From JASFQI01 sp050115555 (GTDB taxonomy: Bacteria > Desulfobacterota > DSM-4660 > Desulfatiglandales > HGW-15), in assembly GCA_050115555.1 (NCBI GenBank), contig JASFQI010000269.1, forward strand, positions 1-6,891: DNA of 6,891 bases, in the 5' to 3' direction. Made by a program: the position numbers and the translations under genes. Below are positions 1 through 5,306 of this stretch, one piece after another (the stretch's first letter is position 1; each line of letters opens with the position of its first letter). The notes beneath the pieces were generated by a model. The model did no database searches. It was given only the letters and a program-made list of their open reading frames with translations, and was not told the DNA's origin.

Positions 1-112
1 GAAGGAACCGACGCACGGCGTCGTAAGGGTCCACACGCCGGACGCCCGCCTTGAAGATGTCCTCCGCATTCCGACGCAGCCGCTCCAGACGGCTTCCAGA
101 AACCTCATCCAT
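1..112 (-). CDS. Glycerate 2-kinase-like protein, N-terminal fragment (runs off the left edge)
   Basis: Only the first 37 codons are present; the gene continues beyond base 1. The peptide starts MDEVSGSRLERLRRNA and continues through EDIFKAGVRRVDPYDAVRRFL. An amphipathic helix, then a short 'A...IF.AG...VDP..AVRR' pattern, is typical of the N-terminus of the DUF4147/MOFRL glycerate kinases, which phosphorylate D-glycerate to 2-phosphoglycerate with ATP in the cytoplasm. No catalytic part is visible, so the assignment rests on this N-terminal resemblance alone. The ATG at 112-110 is preceded by AGGGGG (124-119) with a 6-nt spacer, which supports the start. It is transcribed divergently from the polysaccharide deacetylase gene, and a degenerate dispersed repeat (139-243) lies in the shared upstream region. 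Confidence 0.6.
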   Translation of the reverse strand, partial: MDEVSGSRLERLRRNAEDIFKAGVRRVDPYDAVRRFL

Positions 113-138
113 GCCTCGCCCCCTTTTTTATTGAAAAA

Positions 139-243
139 TGATGAGGTCGTATGAAGCCTGCGACCTATAGATTTGCCCCTAGGAATTCCAATGACTAACA
201 GGGTGCCCAACAGCGGTCGAGCGGGTTTTTGCGAGACCGTCAA
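139..243 (+). repeat. 105-bp dispersed MITE-like repeat, diverged copy
   Basis: This stretch matches the reverse complement of 5168-5271. The last 26 bases (218-243) are identical to 5193-5168. In an ungapped hand alignment 162-243 agrees with 5249-5168 at about 65 of 82 positions. The outer part (139-161) is weaker but still recognisable, with mostly transition differences and one extra base. In the better copy the two ends are imperfect inverted repeats; here the outer end (TGATGAGGTCGTATGAAG) has decayed. There is no coding potential of note. Short open frames across it give the peptide GRAGFCETVK, which is only the repeat translated. It sits between two divergent genes, upstream of both. 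Confidence 0.7.
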
Positions 244-276
244 ATATCGGCTTATTGGAATCGACAATGGCCCTGC

Positions 277-298
277 AAAACACAATATATGGTGTTTT
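277..298. promoter_or_regulatory. AT-rich hairpin/palindrome upstream of the deacetylase promoter
   Basis: AAAACAC (277-283) and GTGTTTT (292-298) form a perfect 7-bp inverted repeat around an 8-nt AT-rich centre, followed by two more T residues. It lies just upstream of the predicted -35 box (302-307). It could be an operator half-site pair, a weak terminator for transcripts entering from the left, or chance in an AT-rich spacer. No gene upstream on the plus strand would need a terminator here, so an operator is slightly preferred. Confidence 0.3.
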
Positions 299-301
299 TT
301 C

Positions 302-330
302 TTGACACCTACAGCTATAGGTTGTATATG
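302..330 (+). promoter_or_regulatory. Predicted sigma-70 promoter with a palindrome in its spacer
   Basis: A perfect -35 box TTGACA (302-307) is followed by a 17-nt spacer and a -10-like TATATG (325-330). Transcription would start near 337 and give a leader of about 64 nt before the ATG at 401. A near-palindrome, ACCTACAGCTATAGGT (307-322), occupies almost the whole spacer, with one mismatched pair (312/317). A symmetric site here could bind a dimeric regulator. This is read from sequence only. Confidence 0.5.
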
Positions 331-400
331 TTGCTTTCAAAACCAAAGGATCTATCCTTTCATGAATCCGGCCACCTGAACGGTAAAGCAGGGGAGTCGC

Positions 401-1213
401 ATGGATCGAAGGCAGTTCATTCGTCAAGGAACCCTCGCGATGCTCTGGAGCCTTTTCGGGTTGGCGGGACCGGCGCGGGCGGCCGGTTTCGGCGCCCGGC
501 CCGGAGCACAATCAAAGCCACGCATCGCATTGATCATCGATGACATCGGCTTCAGCCGGTCCAGGGCGCGGGCCTTCCTGGAGATCGGCGTTCCCATGAC
601 GTTCGCCGTCCTTCCCCGCTTGCGTTTTTCCAAAAGCCTGGCCTTCGAGATTCACGAGCAGGGTCGGCAGGTCATGCTCCACCAGCCCATGGAACCGTTC
701 AACGCCGCGCTGGATCCAGGGCCCGGTGCCGTGTTCGTAAGAGACGAACCGAAGAAAATCGTCTCCACGGTGCAGGAGAACCTTGAGGAGATCCCGTTCG
801 TAGCTGGGGTGAACAATCACATGGGCTCGCGCTTCACAGCCTCTTCCGAGAAGATGTCTCAGGTTCTGCCCGTGATCCATGAAAAAGGGCTCTTTTTCGT
901 AGACAGCCTCACATCGGGACGATCCACGGCCTTTCGAACCGCGCAGAATCTCCACATGCCCACGGCCTCCAGGAATGTTTTTCTGGACAACCGCAGGGAC
1001 GTTCACGCGATCCTCGAGCGCCTGGATCAGCTTCGGCGCCATGCCCTGACCCGGGGACACGCCATCGGGATCGGCCACCCCCACCCGGAAACGAGCAGGG
1101 CTGTGAAGGCGTTTGTGTCGTCGCTGGATGCAAGCAAGGTGGATCTGGTGCACGTTTCAAGGCTTCTGGAGCCGGATTTTCCGCATGCTCCTGAGGCCAG
1201 GCCGTTCCGATGA
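401..1213 (+). CDS. Divergent polysaccharide deacetylase family protein (YibQ/DUF610 type), exported
   Basis: This 270-aa protein matches the divergent polysaccharide deacetylase family (PF04748), a NodB-like barrel of unknown natural substrate, usually periplasmic. The N-terminus MDRRQFIRQG has a twin-arginine pair (R3-R4), a hydrophobic stretch (about 11-23) and an Ala-rich cleavage region (25-28), so Tat or Sec export is likely. The mature domain starts with RIALIIDDIG (41-50), which carries the Asp pair D47-D48. It continues with LHQPMEP (93-99, H94), GVNNHMGSRFT (136-146, H140), FFVDSLTS (165-172) and GIGHPHPET (223-231, H226), the expected order of metal and substrate-site motifs. Length is near the usual catalytic domain. 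The start is fixed by GGGGAG (391-396) 4 nt upstream of the ATG. A good promoter lies at 302-330. It is the first gene of a plus-strand block. Whether it truly deacetylates a glycan is unproven for the family. Confidence 0.85.
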   Translation: MDRRQFIRQGTLAMLWSLFGLAGPARAAGFGARPGAQSKPRIALIIDDIGFSRSRARAFLEIGVPMTFAVLPRLRFSKSLAFEIHEQGRQVMLHQPMEPFNAALDPGPGAVFVRDEPKKIVSTVQENLEEIPFVAGVNNHMGSRFTASSEKMSQVLPVIHEKGLFFVDSLTSGRSTAFRTAQNLHMPTASRNVFLDNRRDVHAILERLDQLRRHALTRGHAIGIGHPHPETSRAVKAFVSSLDASKVDLVHVSRLLEPDFPHAPEARPFR

Positions 1214-1257
1214 GAGTATCCTACCCTACGGTGGCGGTATCTTCAAAGGTGAAAAGA

Positions 1258-1347
1258 GGGGACGGATTGGGGACGTGTTTCAGTTTATAAATTTTACTTA
1301 AAACTTATAAACTGAAACACGTCCCCGCTTTCTGTGGCGTCCCCAAT
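1258..1347. repeat. REP-like palindromic element 1 with doubled GGGGACG ends
   Basis: The core (1269-1326) is an inverted repeat: 22-bp perfect arms 1269-1290 and 1305-1326, then one mismatch, 4 more pairs and a 4-nt loop (1296-1299). Both flanks repeat the end motif: GGGGACG also occurs at 1258-1264, and CGTCCCC recurs at 1338-1344. ATTGGGGACG (1266-1275) is also the reverse complement of 1338-1347. Such elements are characteristic of REP sequences mobilised by IS200-like (RAYT, Y1 transposase) enzymes, but no such transposase is present here. It lies between the deacetylase stop and the DUF3786 start, so its RNA hairpin could separate expression of the two genes. It has no long U tract and so is not a canonical terminator. 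Confidence 0.8.
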
Positions 1348-1361
1348 AGAGTGGTGCTGGT

Positions 1362-1976
1362 ATGTCCCAATATGAAGCATTGATTCGTGACAATCTCAGG
1401 AATGCATTTGCTGGGGGCTCTGAATCCCTGGCCGGGTGCCTGCCCGCACGGCAGGGCCCGGAGGGTCTCACGTTTTCAGCCTTTGGGGCGTCCTGCACCC
1501 TCACTCCCGAGGCCGTTCTGCTGGGTGGAGAGCAGGAAACCGGCCCGCGGGGCCTTGTGGTATCCCTGTACGCGGCAAACGCTACGTTGGATTCCGTGTG
1601 CCTGGAGCCGCTGATCGCATTCCGCGATCTCCCCGACAGCATGCCTTACCAGGGCGCGTTTGCGGCGAACACCGAACAGCCGCTTGTCCCGCGGGCATCG
1701 GAGATTCCGGCCTGGCGCAGCCGCCTCCTCAAGGCCCTGAAAGGGGATGAGACGAACCCCTCTCCGGACACGCCGGGCGACATCTCTCTTCTGGTCTTCC
1801 CCTTGCCCAAGATCGCCCTTTGCTATATCGTATACCTGCCGGACGAAGAGTTCACGGCGTCTGTCACGTGCCTGTTCTCCAACAACGCCCGGACCTTCAT
1901 GCCCCTGGACGGACTGGCGGATACGGCCGAGTATGCCACCCGCAGGATCCTGGAGCTGATGACCGAGGACGCATAG
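1362..1976 (+). CDS. DUF3786 domain protein
   Basis: This 204-aa cytoplasmic protein has no signal peptide or membrane segment. The C-terminal half carries the pattern I associate with DUF3786 proteins of anaerobic bacteria: GDISLLVFPLPKIALCYIVY (139-158), then LPDEEFTASVTCLFSNNART (159-178) and MPLDGLADTAEY (180-191). The central part (62-129) contains the conserved-looking GPRGLVVSLY and a FRDLPDSMPYQG segment. The function of the family is not known to me, and no catalytic residues are evident. Cysteines at 26, 45, 80, 154 and 170 do not form a classic iron-sulfur motif. The ATG at 1362 has only a weak purine stretch upstream (GAGTGG, 1349-1354). The next gene starts 2 nt after this stop, so the two are almost certainly co-translated. 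A REP-like palindrome lies just upstream. Confidence 0.7.
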   Translation: MSQYEALIRDNLRNAFAGGSESLAGCLPARQGPEGLTFSAFGASCTLTPEAVLLGGEQETGPRGLVVSLYAANATLDSVCLEPLIAFRDLPDSMPYQGAFAANTEQPLVPRASEIPAWRSRLLKALKGDETNPSPDTPGDISLLVFPLPKIALCYIVYLPDEEFTASVTCLFSNNARTFMPLDGLADTAEYATRRILELMTEDA

Positions 1977-1978
1977 AA

Positions 1979-2377
1979 ATGACCGATCGCAGGGTGGTTG
2001 CATCCATTCCCCTTGAAAACGGCCTAATCCTGGAGCTCCTGGACGAAAGTCGTCTGCTTGCCGGTGACCGATGGCTGGTCCACCTCGTGGCCTGCATCCA
2101 GGTCCCCTTGACTCCGGATCTCCTGCGAGACGTGCCGGAAGGCGAACGGCTCTATGAAGATCTGCGGCAGGAGAATGGGGACCGCCTCGAATATCGGGCG
2201 GACCTGAAAAAGCATTATGTGGATGAAAAGGATCGCGAGCGCGTCCTGGGGGAGTTCCAGGACATCGTCCGGCAAGAGAAGGCGCCGTACCTGTCTCATC
2301 CGGCTTTTGCCAGGCGGTTGGCCCTCTCCCGTGCTCGGGAGATGACACAAGGTGGATCAAAATGGGGACGTGGTTAA
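1979..2377 (+). CDS. Hypothetical protein, 132 aa, ending inside a palindromic repeat
   Basis: I do not recognise this family. The protein starts MTDRRVVASIPLENGLILEL and is rich in charged residues, with no signal peptide, membrane segment or cysteine cluster. The N-terminal half looks like beta strands (ENGLILELLDESR, 13-25; GDRWLVHLVACIQVPL, 28-43). The second half is helical and charged (RLYEDLRQENG, 53-63; LKKHYVDEKDRERVLGEFQD, 72-91). The ATG at 1979 follows the DUF3786 stop by 2 nt and has GAGGA (1965-1969) with a 9-nt spacer, so it is translationally coupled and probably functionally linked to DUF3786. The last codons (TGG GGA CGT GGT TAA) lie in the left arm of the 63-bp palindrome. 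The tail WGRG and the stop are thus supplied by the repeat, and the native C-terminus may have been replaced. Confidence 0.7.
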   Translation: MTDRRVVASIPLENGLILELLDESRLLAGDRWLVHLVACIQVPLTPDLLRDVPEGERLYEDLRQENGDRLEYRADLKKHYVDEKDRERVLGEFQDIVRQEKAPYLSHPAFARRLALSRAREMTQGGSKWGRG

Positions 2378-2423
2378 GTTTATAAATTTTATTAAAATTT
2401 ATAAACTTAACCACGTCCCCATT
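2361..2423. repeat. REP-like palindromic element 2: perfect 63-bp palindrome
   Basis: Bases 2361-2391 are the exact reverse complement of 2393-2423 around the single base 2392, so a hairpin with about 30 bp of stem and a 3-nt loop can form. The arms share GGGGACGTG, AGTTTATAAATTTTA and the overall length with element 1 (1269-1326), which shows they are the same family. They differ at the TTTC/GTTA block. It overlaps the last 17 bases of the 132-aa gene and stands 21 bases before the chosen WbqC-like ATG. One reading frame is open straight through it, because a palindrome read in that frame contains no stop; this produces a spurious N-terminal extension on the next gene. Confidence 0.9.
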
Positions 2424-2444
2424 ATTCTTGCCCTCCTTTACGTG

Positions 2445-3131
2445 ATGATACTGGCTGCCAACACCCCTTATTTCGCTCCCTACCCAGGCTTCTTTGAAAA
2501 GGCCGCGCGTGCGGACGTGTTCGTGCTGCTGGACACCGTCCAGTTTCCTCAAGGAACCACGTGGATCTCACGGAACAGGTTCAAAAGTGCCTCGGGGAGC
2601 CTGTGGGTCACGGTGCCGGTCTGGAAAAAGGGACGGGGACTTCAGCGCATTGAGGAGGTCCGCATTTGCTACGAGGGGGGCTGGGAGACCAAGCTCCTTC
2701 AGAGCCTGGTCCACGCGTACCAACACGCGCCGTTTTTCGAAGAGCACTACGGGGTTTGGGAAGAGGCTGTAAAGAGGAGATACGAACGGCTCCTGGACCT
2801 GAACCGGCTGTTGATTGCACACCTCATGGATGCCCTTGGAATCGTCACCCGCGTGGTGAGACTTTCCGACCTGGGAATCGAGGAGCGGGGTGACGCTCTT
2901 CTCGTCGAGTTGTGCCGGAGCCTGGGAGCGGACACCTACCTGGTACAACAGGCAGCGGCATCCCACCTGGATTCGGCCCGGTTCCGGGACGCCGGACTGG
3001 AGCTTTGCTTCTTTCGGCCAGCCTCTCCAGTCTACCCGCAGCTCTGGGGGTCGTTTGTGGGGAACCTGTCGACTTTTGACCTTTTGTTCAACTGCGGGCC
3101 CAAGGCCCGGAACTACATTAGAAAAGAATAA
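2445..3131 (+). CDS. WbqC-like family protein
   Basis: This 228-aa protein fits the WbqC family (PF08889), which is often found in O-antigen and other surface-sugar clusters; its biochemical role is not settled. Family signatures are the N-terminal ANTPYFAPYPGFFEKA (5-20), DVFVLLDTVQF (24-34), ISRNRFKS (41-48) with WVTVPV (54-59), AYQHAPFFEEHY (91-102), GADTYLVQQAA (161-171), and the C-terminal YPQLWGSFVGNLSTFDLLFN (197-216). The ATG at 2445 is chosen because the family begins at this point and 228 aa is a usual length. The frame is open back to a GTG at 2352, but those 31 extra codons are mostly the translated palindrome. No Shine-Dalgarno sequence is visible before 2445 (CCCTCCTTTACGTG), an oddity probably caused by the repeat. 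It ends 3 bp from the convergent caspase-like gene. Confidence 0.8.
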   Translation: MILAANTPYFAPYPGFFEKAARADVFVLLDTVQFPQGTTWISRNRFKSASGSLWVTVPVWKKGRGLQRIEEVRICYEGGWETKLLQSLVHAYQHAPFFEEHYGVWEEAVKRRYERLLDLNRLLIAHLMDALGIVTRVVRLSDLGIEERGDALLVELCRSLGADTYLVQQAAASHLDSARFRDAGLELCFFRPASPVYPQLWGSFVGNLSTFDLLFNCGPKARNYIRKE

Positions 3132-3134
3132 GGA

Positions 3135-5135
3135 TCAGCGTACTGTGCGGACTGCGCGGACCGAATTTTCCTCACTCATGGGGAAATCCAGGAAAAACCC
3201 AAGGTGAAAATTGGCCTTCCAGGCCCGTTCCACCCCCTTGGTATCCGCGCTCCAGCAGTACTTCTCGCCGCTGGAGAAGACCGGATCCAGGAAGAGATCC
3301 ACGTTCAGCCAGGAGCGCTCCATCAGAGAGGCAAGCTCCGCCACTGTAGGTAGACGCCAATCTTCGTGCCCTGCAAACCGTTCCTTGTTGAGCTGCTTCA
3401 CGTAATTGTCCGCCTGAGGCCATGTCACGAGTTTTGGCGATCCCGCCTTCTGCCACATGAGACCCGTACGTCGGTCGGTTACCGTGCCGTTCCCGTTATC
3501 TTTGTAATTATTAATAAATTCCCCATCCGGGTTGCAGAAATCGCCGTTATAGGTCCAGCACGTGGCGTAAAAACCGTGTTCAAGCAGCAGGGTCTGCACC
3601 GCCTCAGAGGACAGGTCCACAGGCTCTCGTCGAAGCGAGACCGGTTCTGGGGGGGGAGGTGGTGGGGCGGTCTCGGGTTTGAGCTCTTCCGGTCCACCAG
3701 GGGGCACCGAGGCCAGGCGGGGCGCCTCCTCCCCGGCGAGGATCTGCTCCTCGCGACCTCGATCCTCGGTCTCGAATTCCGTGGCCCTTTCCCCGGAAGA
3801 GGCCGCGGGAGGGGCAGTCTCAGGGGCCGCCTGCTCCTCGGCCTCGGGTGGCACGGACGGCAGGGCCGGTTCTTGAGGCGGTTTTTCCTCCTCGGCCACG
3901 GACTCGGGGGCCGAGGCTTCCACCGGAGGCTCCTGTTCCCTCTCTGCCTCTGCCGCGGCCTGGGATCGGGAAGCTTCTTCAGAGGCCACCTCGTCGATGC
4001 TCGGTGCCGGAGCCGCCAGGACAATGGTGTCGCCCTCGTCGCCGGCCTCCTTTCCGGCCTCGACCTTTGGGCGTTCAGGCCTGGGCGTGACCTTCACCAC
4101 AGGCTCTTCGGGGAGATCCGGGGCCGGAGGACCGACCTCAGGCACCTCTGGCTTCTCTATCCCGGGCGAGGGCGGCATCGCTGCGATCTCGGGGGCTGGC
4201 GGTTCCACACTCGGCTCCATGGGGCTGCTTTCCTTGAATGCGAGCCGCTGGTCCTCACCGATCTCAGCGGCTCGTGCCATCATGAGCTGGGCGGCGTTGC
4301 TTCGATAGACCCGGATGTAGGGAGTTTGCGTGAAGGCGTGCGTTACGGACCATTGCCGCACGGCCTCGTCCACAAACGTGGCCAGCTCCATGAGGCTCAC
4401 CATTCCGTCGTGGTTCCCCCCGCTTTGAACATCGGCTTCTCCTTGAAGACCTTCGATCAGATACCGGCCGAACACACCGTAAGGGGCCTCCGAGTGGTCG
4501 CGGGAATAGGTTCCTTTCTTGGCGGCGTAAAACACGGCGGATGTACCCAGGCGCAGGTAGCGGTCGGGATAAACCGCTTGAAGTGCGGGTCCCTGCTTCC
4601 AGATCCTTTCCCGGGCCCCGTCAATACAAAGGATCCGCGTGCCGGCGTCCACGCGTTCCAGAAAGTCCAGGATGGTCCTCAGCGAGATGCCCGTCCTGGG
4701 AATGTTCCGAACCACGGCATCCGCAGGGAGGAGAAAGGTCTGCCCGCCCGGGTCGGTCACCCCTTGCCCGGAGAAGAAAACGAATACCGTGTCACCAGCG
4801 CCGATGCGTTTTCCCATGTCCTTCAAGGTCGCCAGAATGTGCTTTTTTGAAGGGTAGCGCGGATCTTTCGGATTCCGGTCGTCCGTGATGGCAATCACCT
4901 GATCGAAACCGCCCTGGGTTTCGAGAACGCGTGCCACACCCCTGGCGTCATTTCGTGCCGAGGGAAGGTCAACCAGGTCGGGATCCTCGTAGTCCCCGAC
5001 ACCTATGCAAAACGCCCAGGTGGTGCCGGGGTTCTGAAAATCGGCTGAATGGGCAAGCCCTTCGGCCAGAACGGTGATCGCGAAAGATACCAGGACCGCA
5101 ACCCCGACGAGCATTGCGGATCGTCCGAGTCTCAT
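3135..5135 (-). CDS. Exported caspase-like (peptidase C14 fold) protein with C-terminal Lcl/DUF1566 domain; catalytic residues lost
   Basis: This 666-aa protein begins with a signal peptide (about 1-31: RLGRSAM, a long hydrophobic run, cleavage near AHSA), so it acts outside the cytoplasm. Residues about 38-280 are caspase-like: WAFCIGVGDYEDPDLVDLPSA, ARGVARVLET, DTVFVFFSGQG (116-126), FLLPAD, RILCIDGARE (167-176), and NHDGMVSLMELATFV with an EF-hand-like look (about 241-255). Catalytic His of GHG is Gln124, and catalytic Cys of DAC is Ala174 (DGA), so proteolysis is unlikely. Residues about 300-510 are a Pro/Glu/Ala-rich, presumably disordered linker with a PPPPPPEP run. Residues about 520-666 form a Lcl/DUF1566 domain (NGTVTDRRTGLMWQK, EDWRLPTVAELASLME, ENSVRAVRT). 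The ATG at 5135 has GAGGAG with a 6-nt spacer; a TTG two codons earlier abuts that site and is rejected. The role is inferred as a binding or scaffold protein. Confidence 0.85.
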   Translation of the reverse strand: MRLGRSAMLVGVAVLVSFAITVLAEGLAHSADFQNPGTTWAFCIGVGDYEDPDLVDLPSARNDARGVARVLETQGGFDQVIAITDDRNPKDPRYPSKKHILATLKDMGKRIGAGDTVFVFFSGQGVTDPGGQTFLLPADAVVRNIPRTGISLRTILDFLERVDAGTRILCIDGARERIWKQGPALQAVYPDRYLRLGTSAVFYAAKKGTYSRDHSEAPYGVFGRYLIEGLQGEADVQSGGNHDGMVSLMELATFVDEAVRQWSVTHAFTQTPYIRVYRSNAAQLMMARAAEIGEDQRLAFKESSPMEPSVEPPAPEIAAMPPSPGIEKPEVPEVGPPAPDLPEEPVVKVTPRPERPKVEAGKEAGDEGDTIVLAAPAPSIDEVASEEASRSQAAAEAEREQEPPVEASAPESVAEEEKPPQEPALPSVPPEAEEQAAPETAPPAASSGERATEFETEDRGREEQILAGEEAPRLASVPPGGPEELKPETAPPPPPPEPVSLRREPVDLSSEAVQTLLLEHGFYATCWTYNGDFCNPDGEFINNYKDNGNGTVTDRRTGLMWQKAGSPKLVTWPQADNYVKQLNKERFAGHEDWRLPTVAELASLMERSWLNVDLFLDPVFSSGEKYCWSADTKGVERAWKANFHLGFFLDFPMSEENSVRAVRTVR

Positions 5136-5141
5136 GCACAA

Positions 5142-5147
5142 CTCCTC
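5142..5147 (-). promoter_or_regulatory. Shine-Dalgarno GAGGAG deciding the caspase-like start
   Basis: On the minus strand GAGGAG ends 6 nt before the ATG at 5135-5133. It directly touches the alternative TTG at 5141-5139, which therefore cannot be served by it. Confidence 0.75.
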
Positions 5148-5167
5148 TAAACGTTCTTGTCGGAAAA

Positions 5168-5272
5168 TTGACGGTCTCGCAAAAACCCGCTCGTCCGCCT
5201 GTTGGCTGCATTTAAGTCCTTGGAATCGTTAGAGGCAAATCTCTAGATCCCGACTTTTTGCAACTCCATCAA
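5168..5272 (-). repeat. 105-bp MITE-like repeat, better preserved copy with imperfect inverted ends
   Basis: One end starts TTGACGGTCTCGCAAAAACC (5168-5187). The other, read from 5272 on the minus strand, starts TTGATGGAGTTGCAAAAAGT. The two ends agree at 16 of 22 positions, including the shared GCAAAAA. The element is non-coding. It is repeated in inverted orientation at 139-243, with a 26-base identical end. It fills most of the gap between the PHP phosphatase stop and the caspase-like gene, so any promoter for the latter would lie in or overlap the repeat. Inverted ends, short size and no coding content fit a miniature inverted-repeat element, though no target-site duplication was identified. 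Confidence 0.75.
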
Positions 5273-5306
5273 AATTCCACGAAGGTACTCGGAAATCCGG
5301 GGCCTG

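Noticed and set aside
173..379. Small open frames in the left intergenic region (68 and 104 codons, plus strand)
   Set aside because: They run through the dispersed repeat and the promoter region. The peptide GRAGFCETVK is the translated repeat, also seen opposite 5168-5193.
1269..1326. Palindrome 1 as an ordinary Rho-independent terminator
   Set aside because: The stem is long and AT-rich at its top, no U tract follows, and a second family member overlaps a coding end, so a REP-like element explains it better.
2352..2444. GTG at 2352 as the start of the WbqC-like protein
   Set aside because: The 31 extra residues are the translated palindrome plus a short linker, and the family starts at the ATG at 2445. 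It remains physically possible because the frame is open and no RBS precedes 2445.
1476..2552. A 358-codon minus-strand open frame
   Set aside because: It lies opposite the DUF3786, 132-aa and WbqC-like genes and passes through the palindrome. No recognisable domains are seen, so it is a GC-skew shadow.
3366..4850. A 494-codon plus-strand open frame opposite the caspase-like gene
   Set aside because: It is antisense to a gene with clear domains and a signal peptide. Its composition (Arg/Gly/Leu-rich) reflects the GC-rich Pro/Glu/Ala linker on the other strand, and it shows no family motif.
5139..5141. TTG as the start of the caspase-like gene
   Set aside because: It directly abuts the Shine-Dalgarno GAGGAG, while the ATG at 5135 has ideal spacing.
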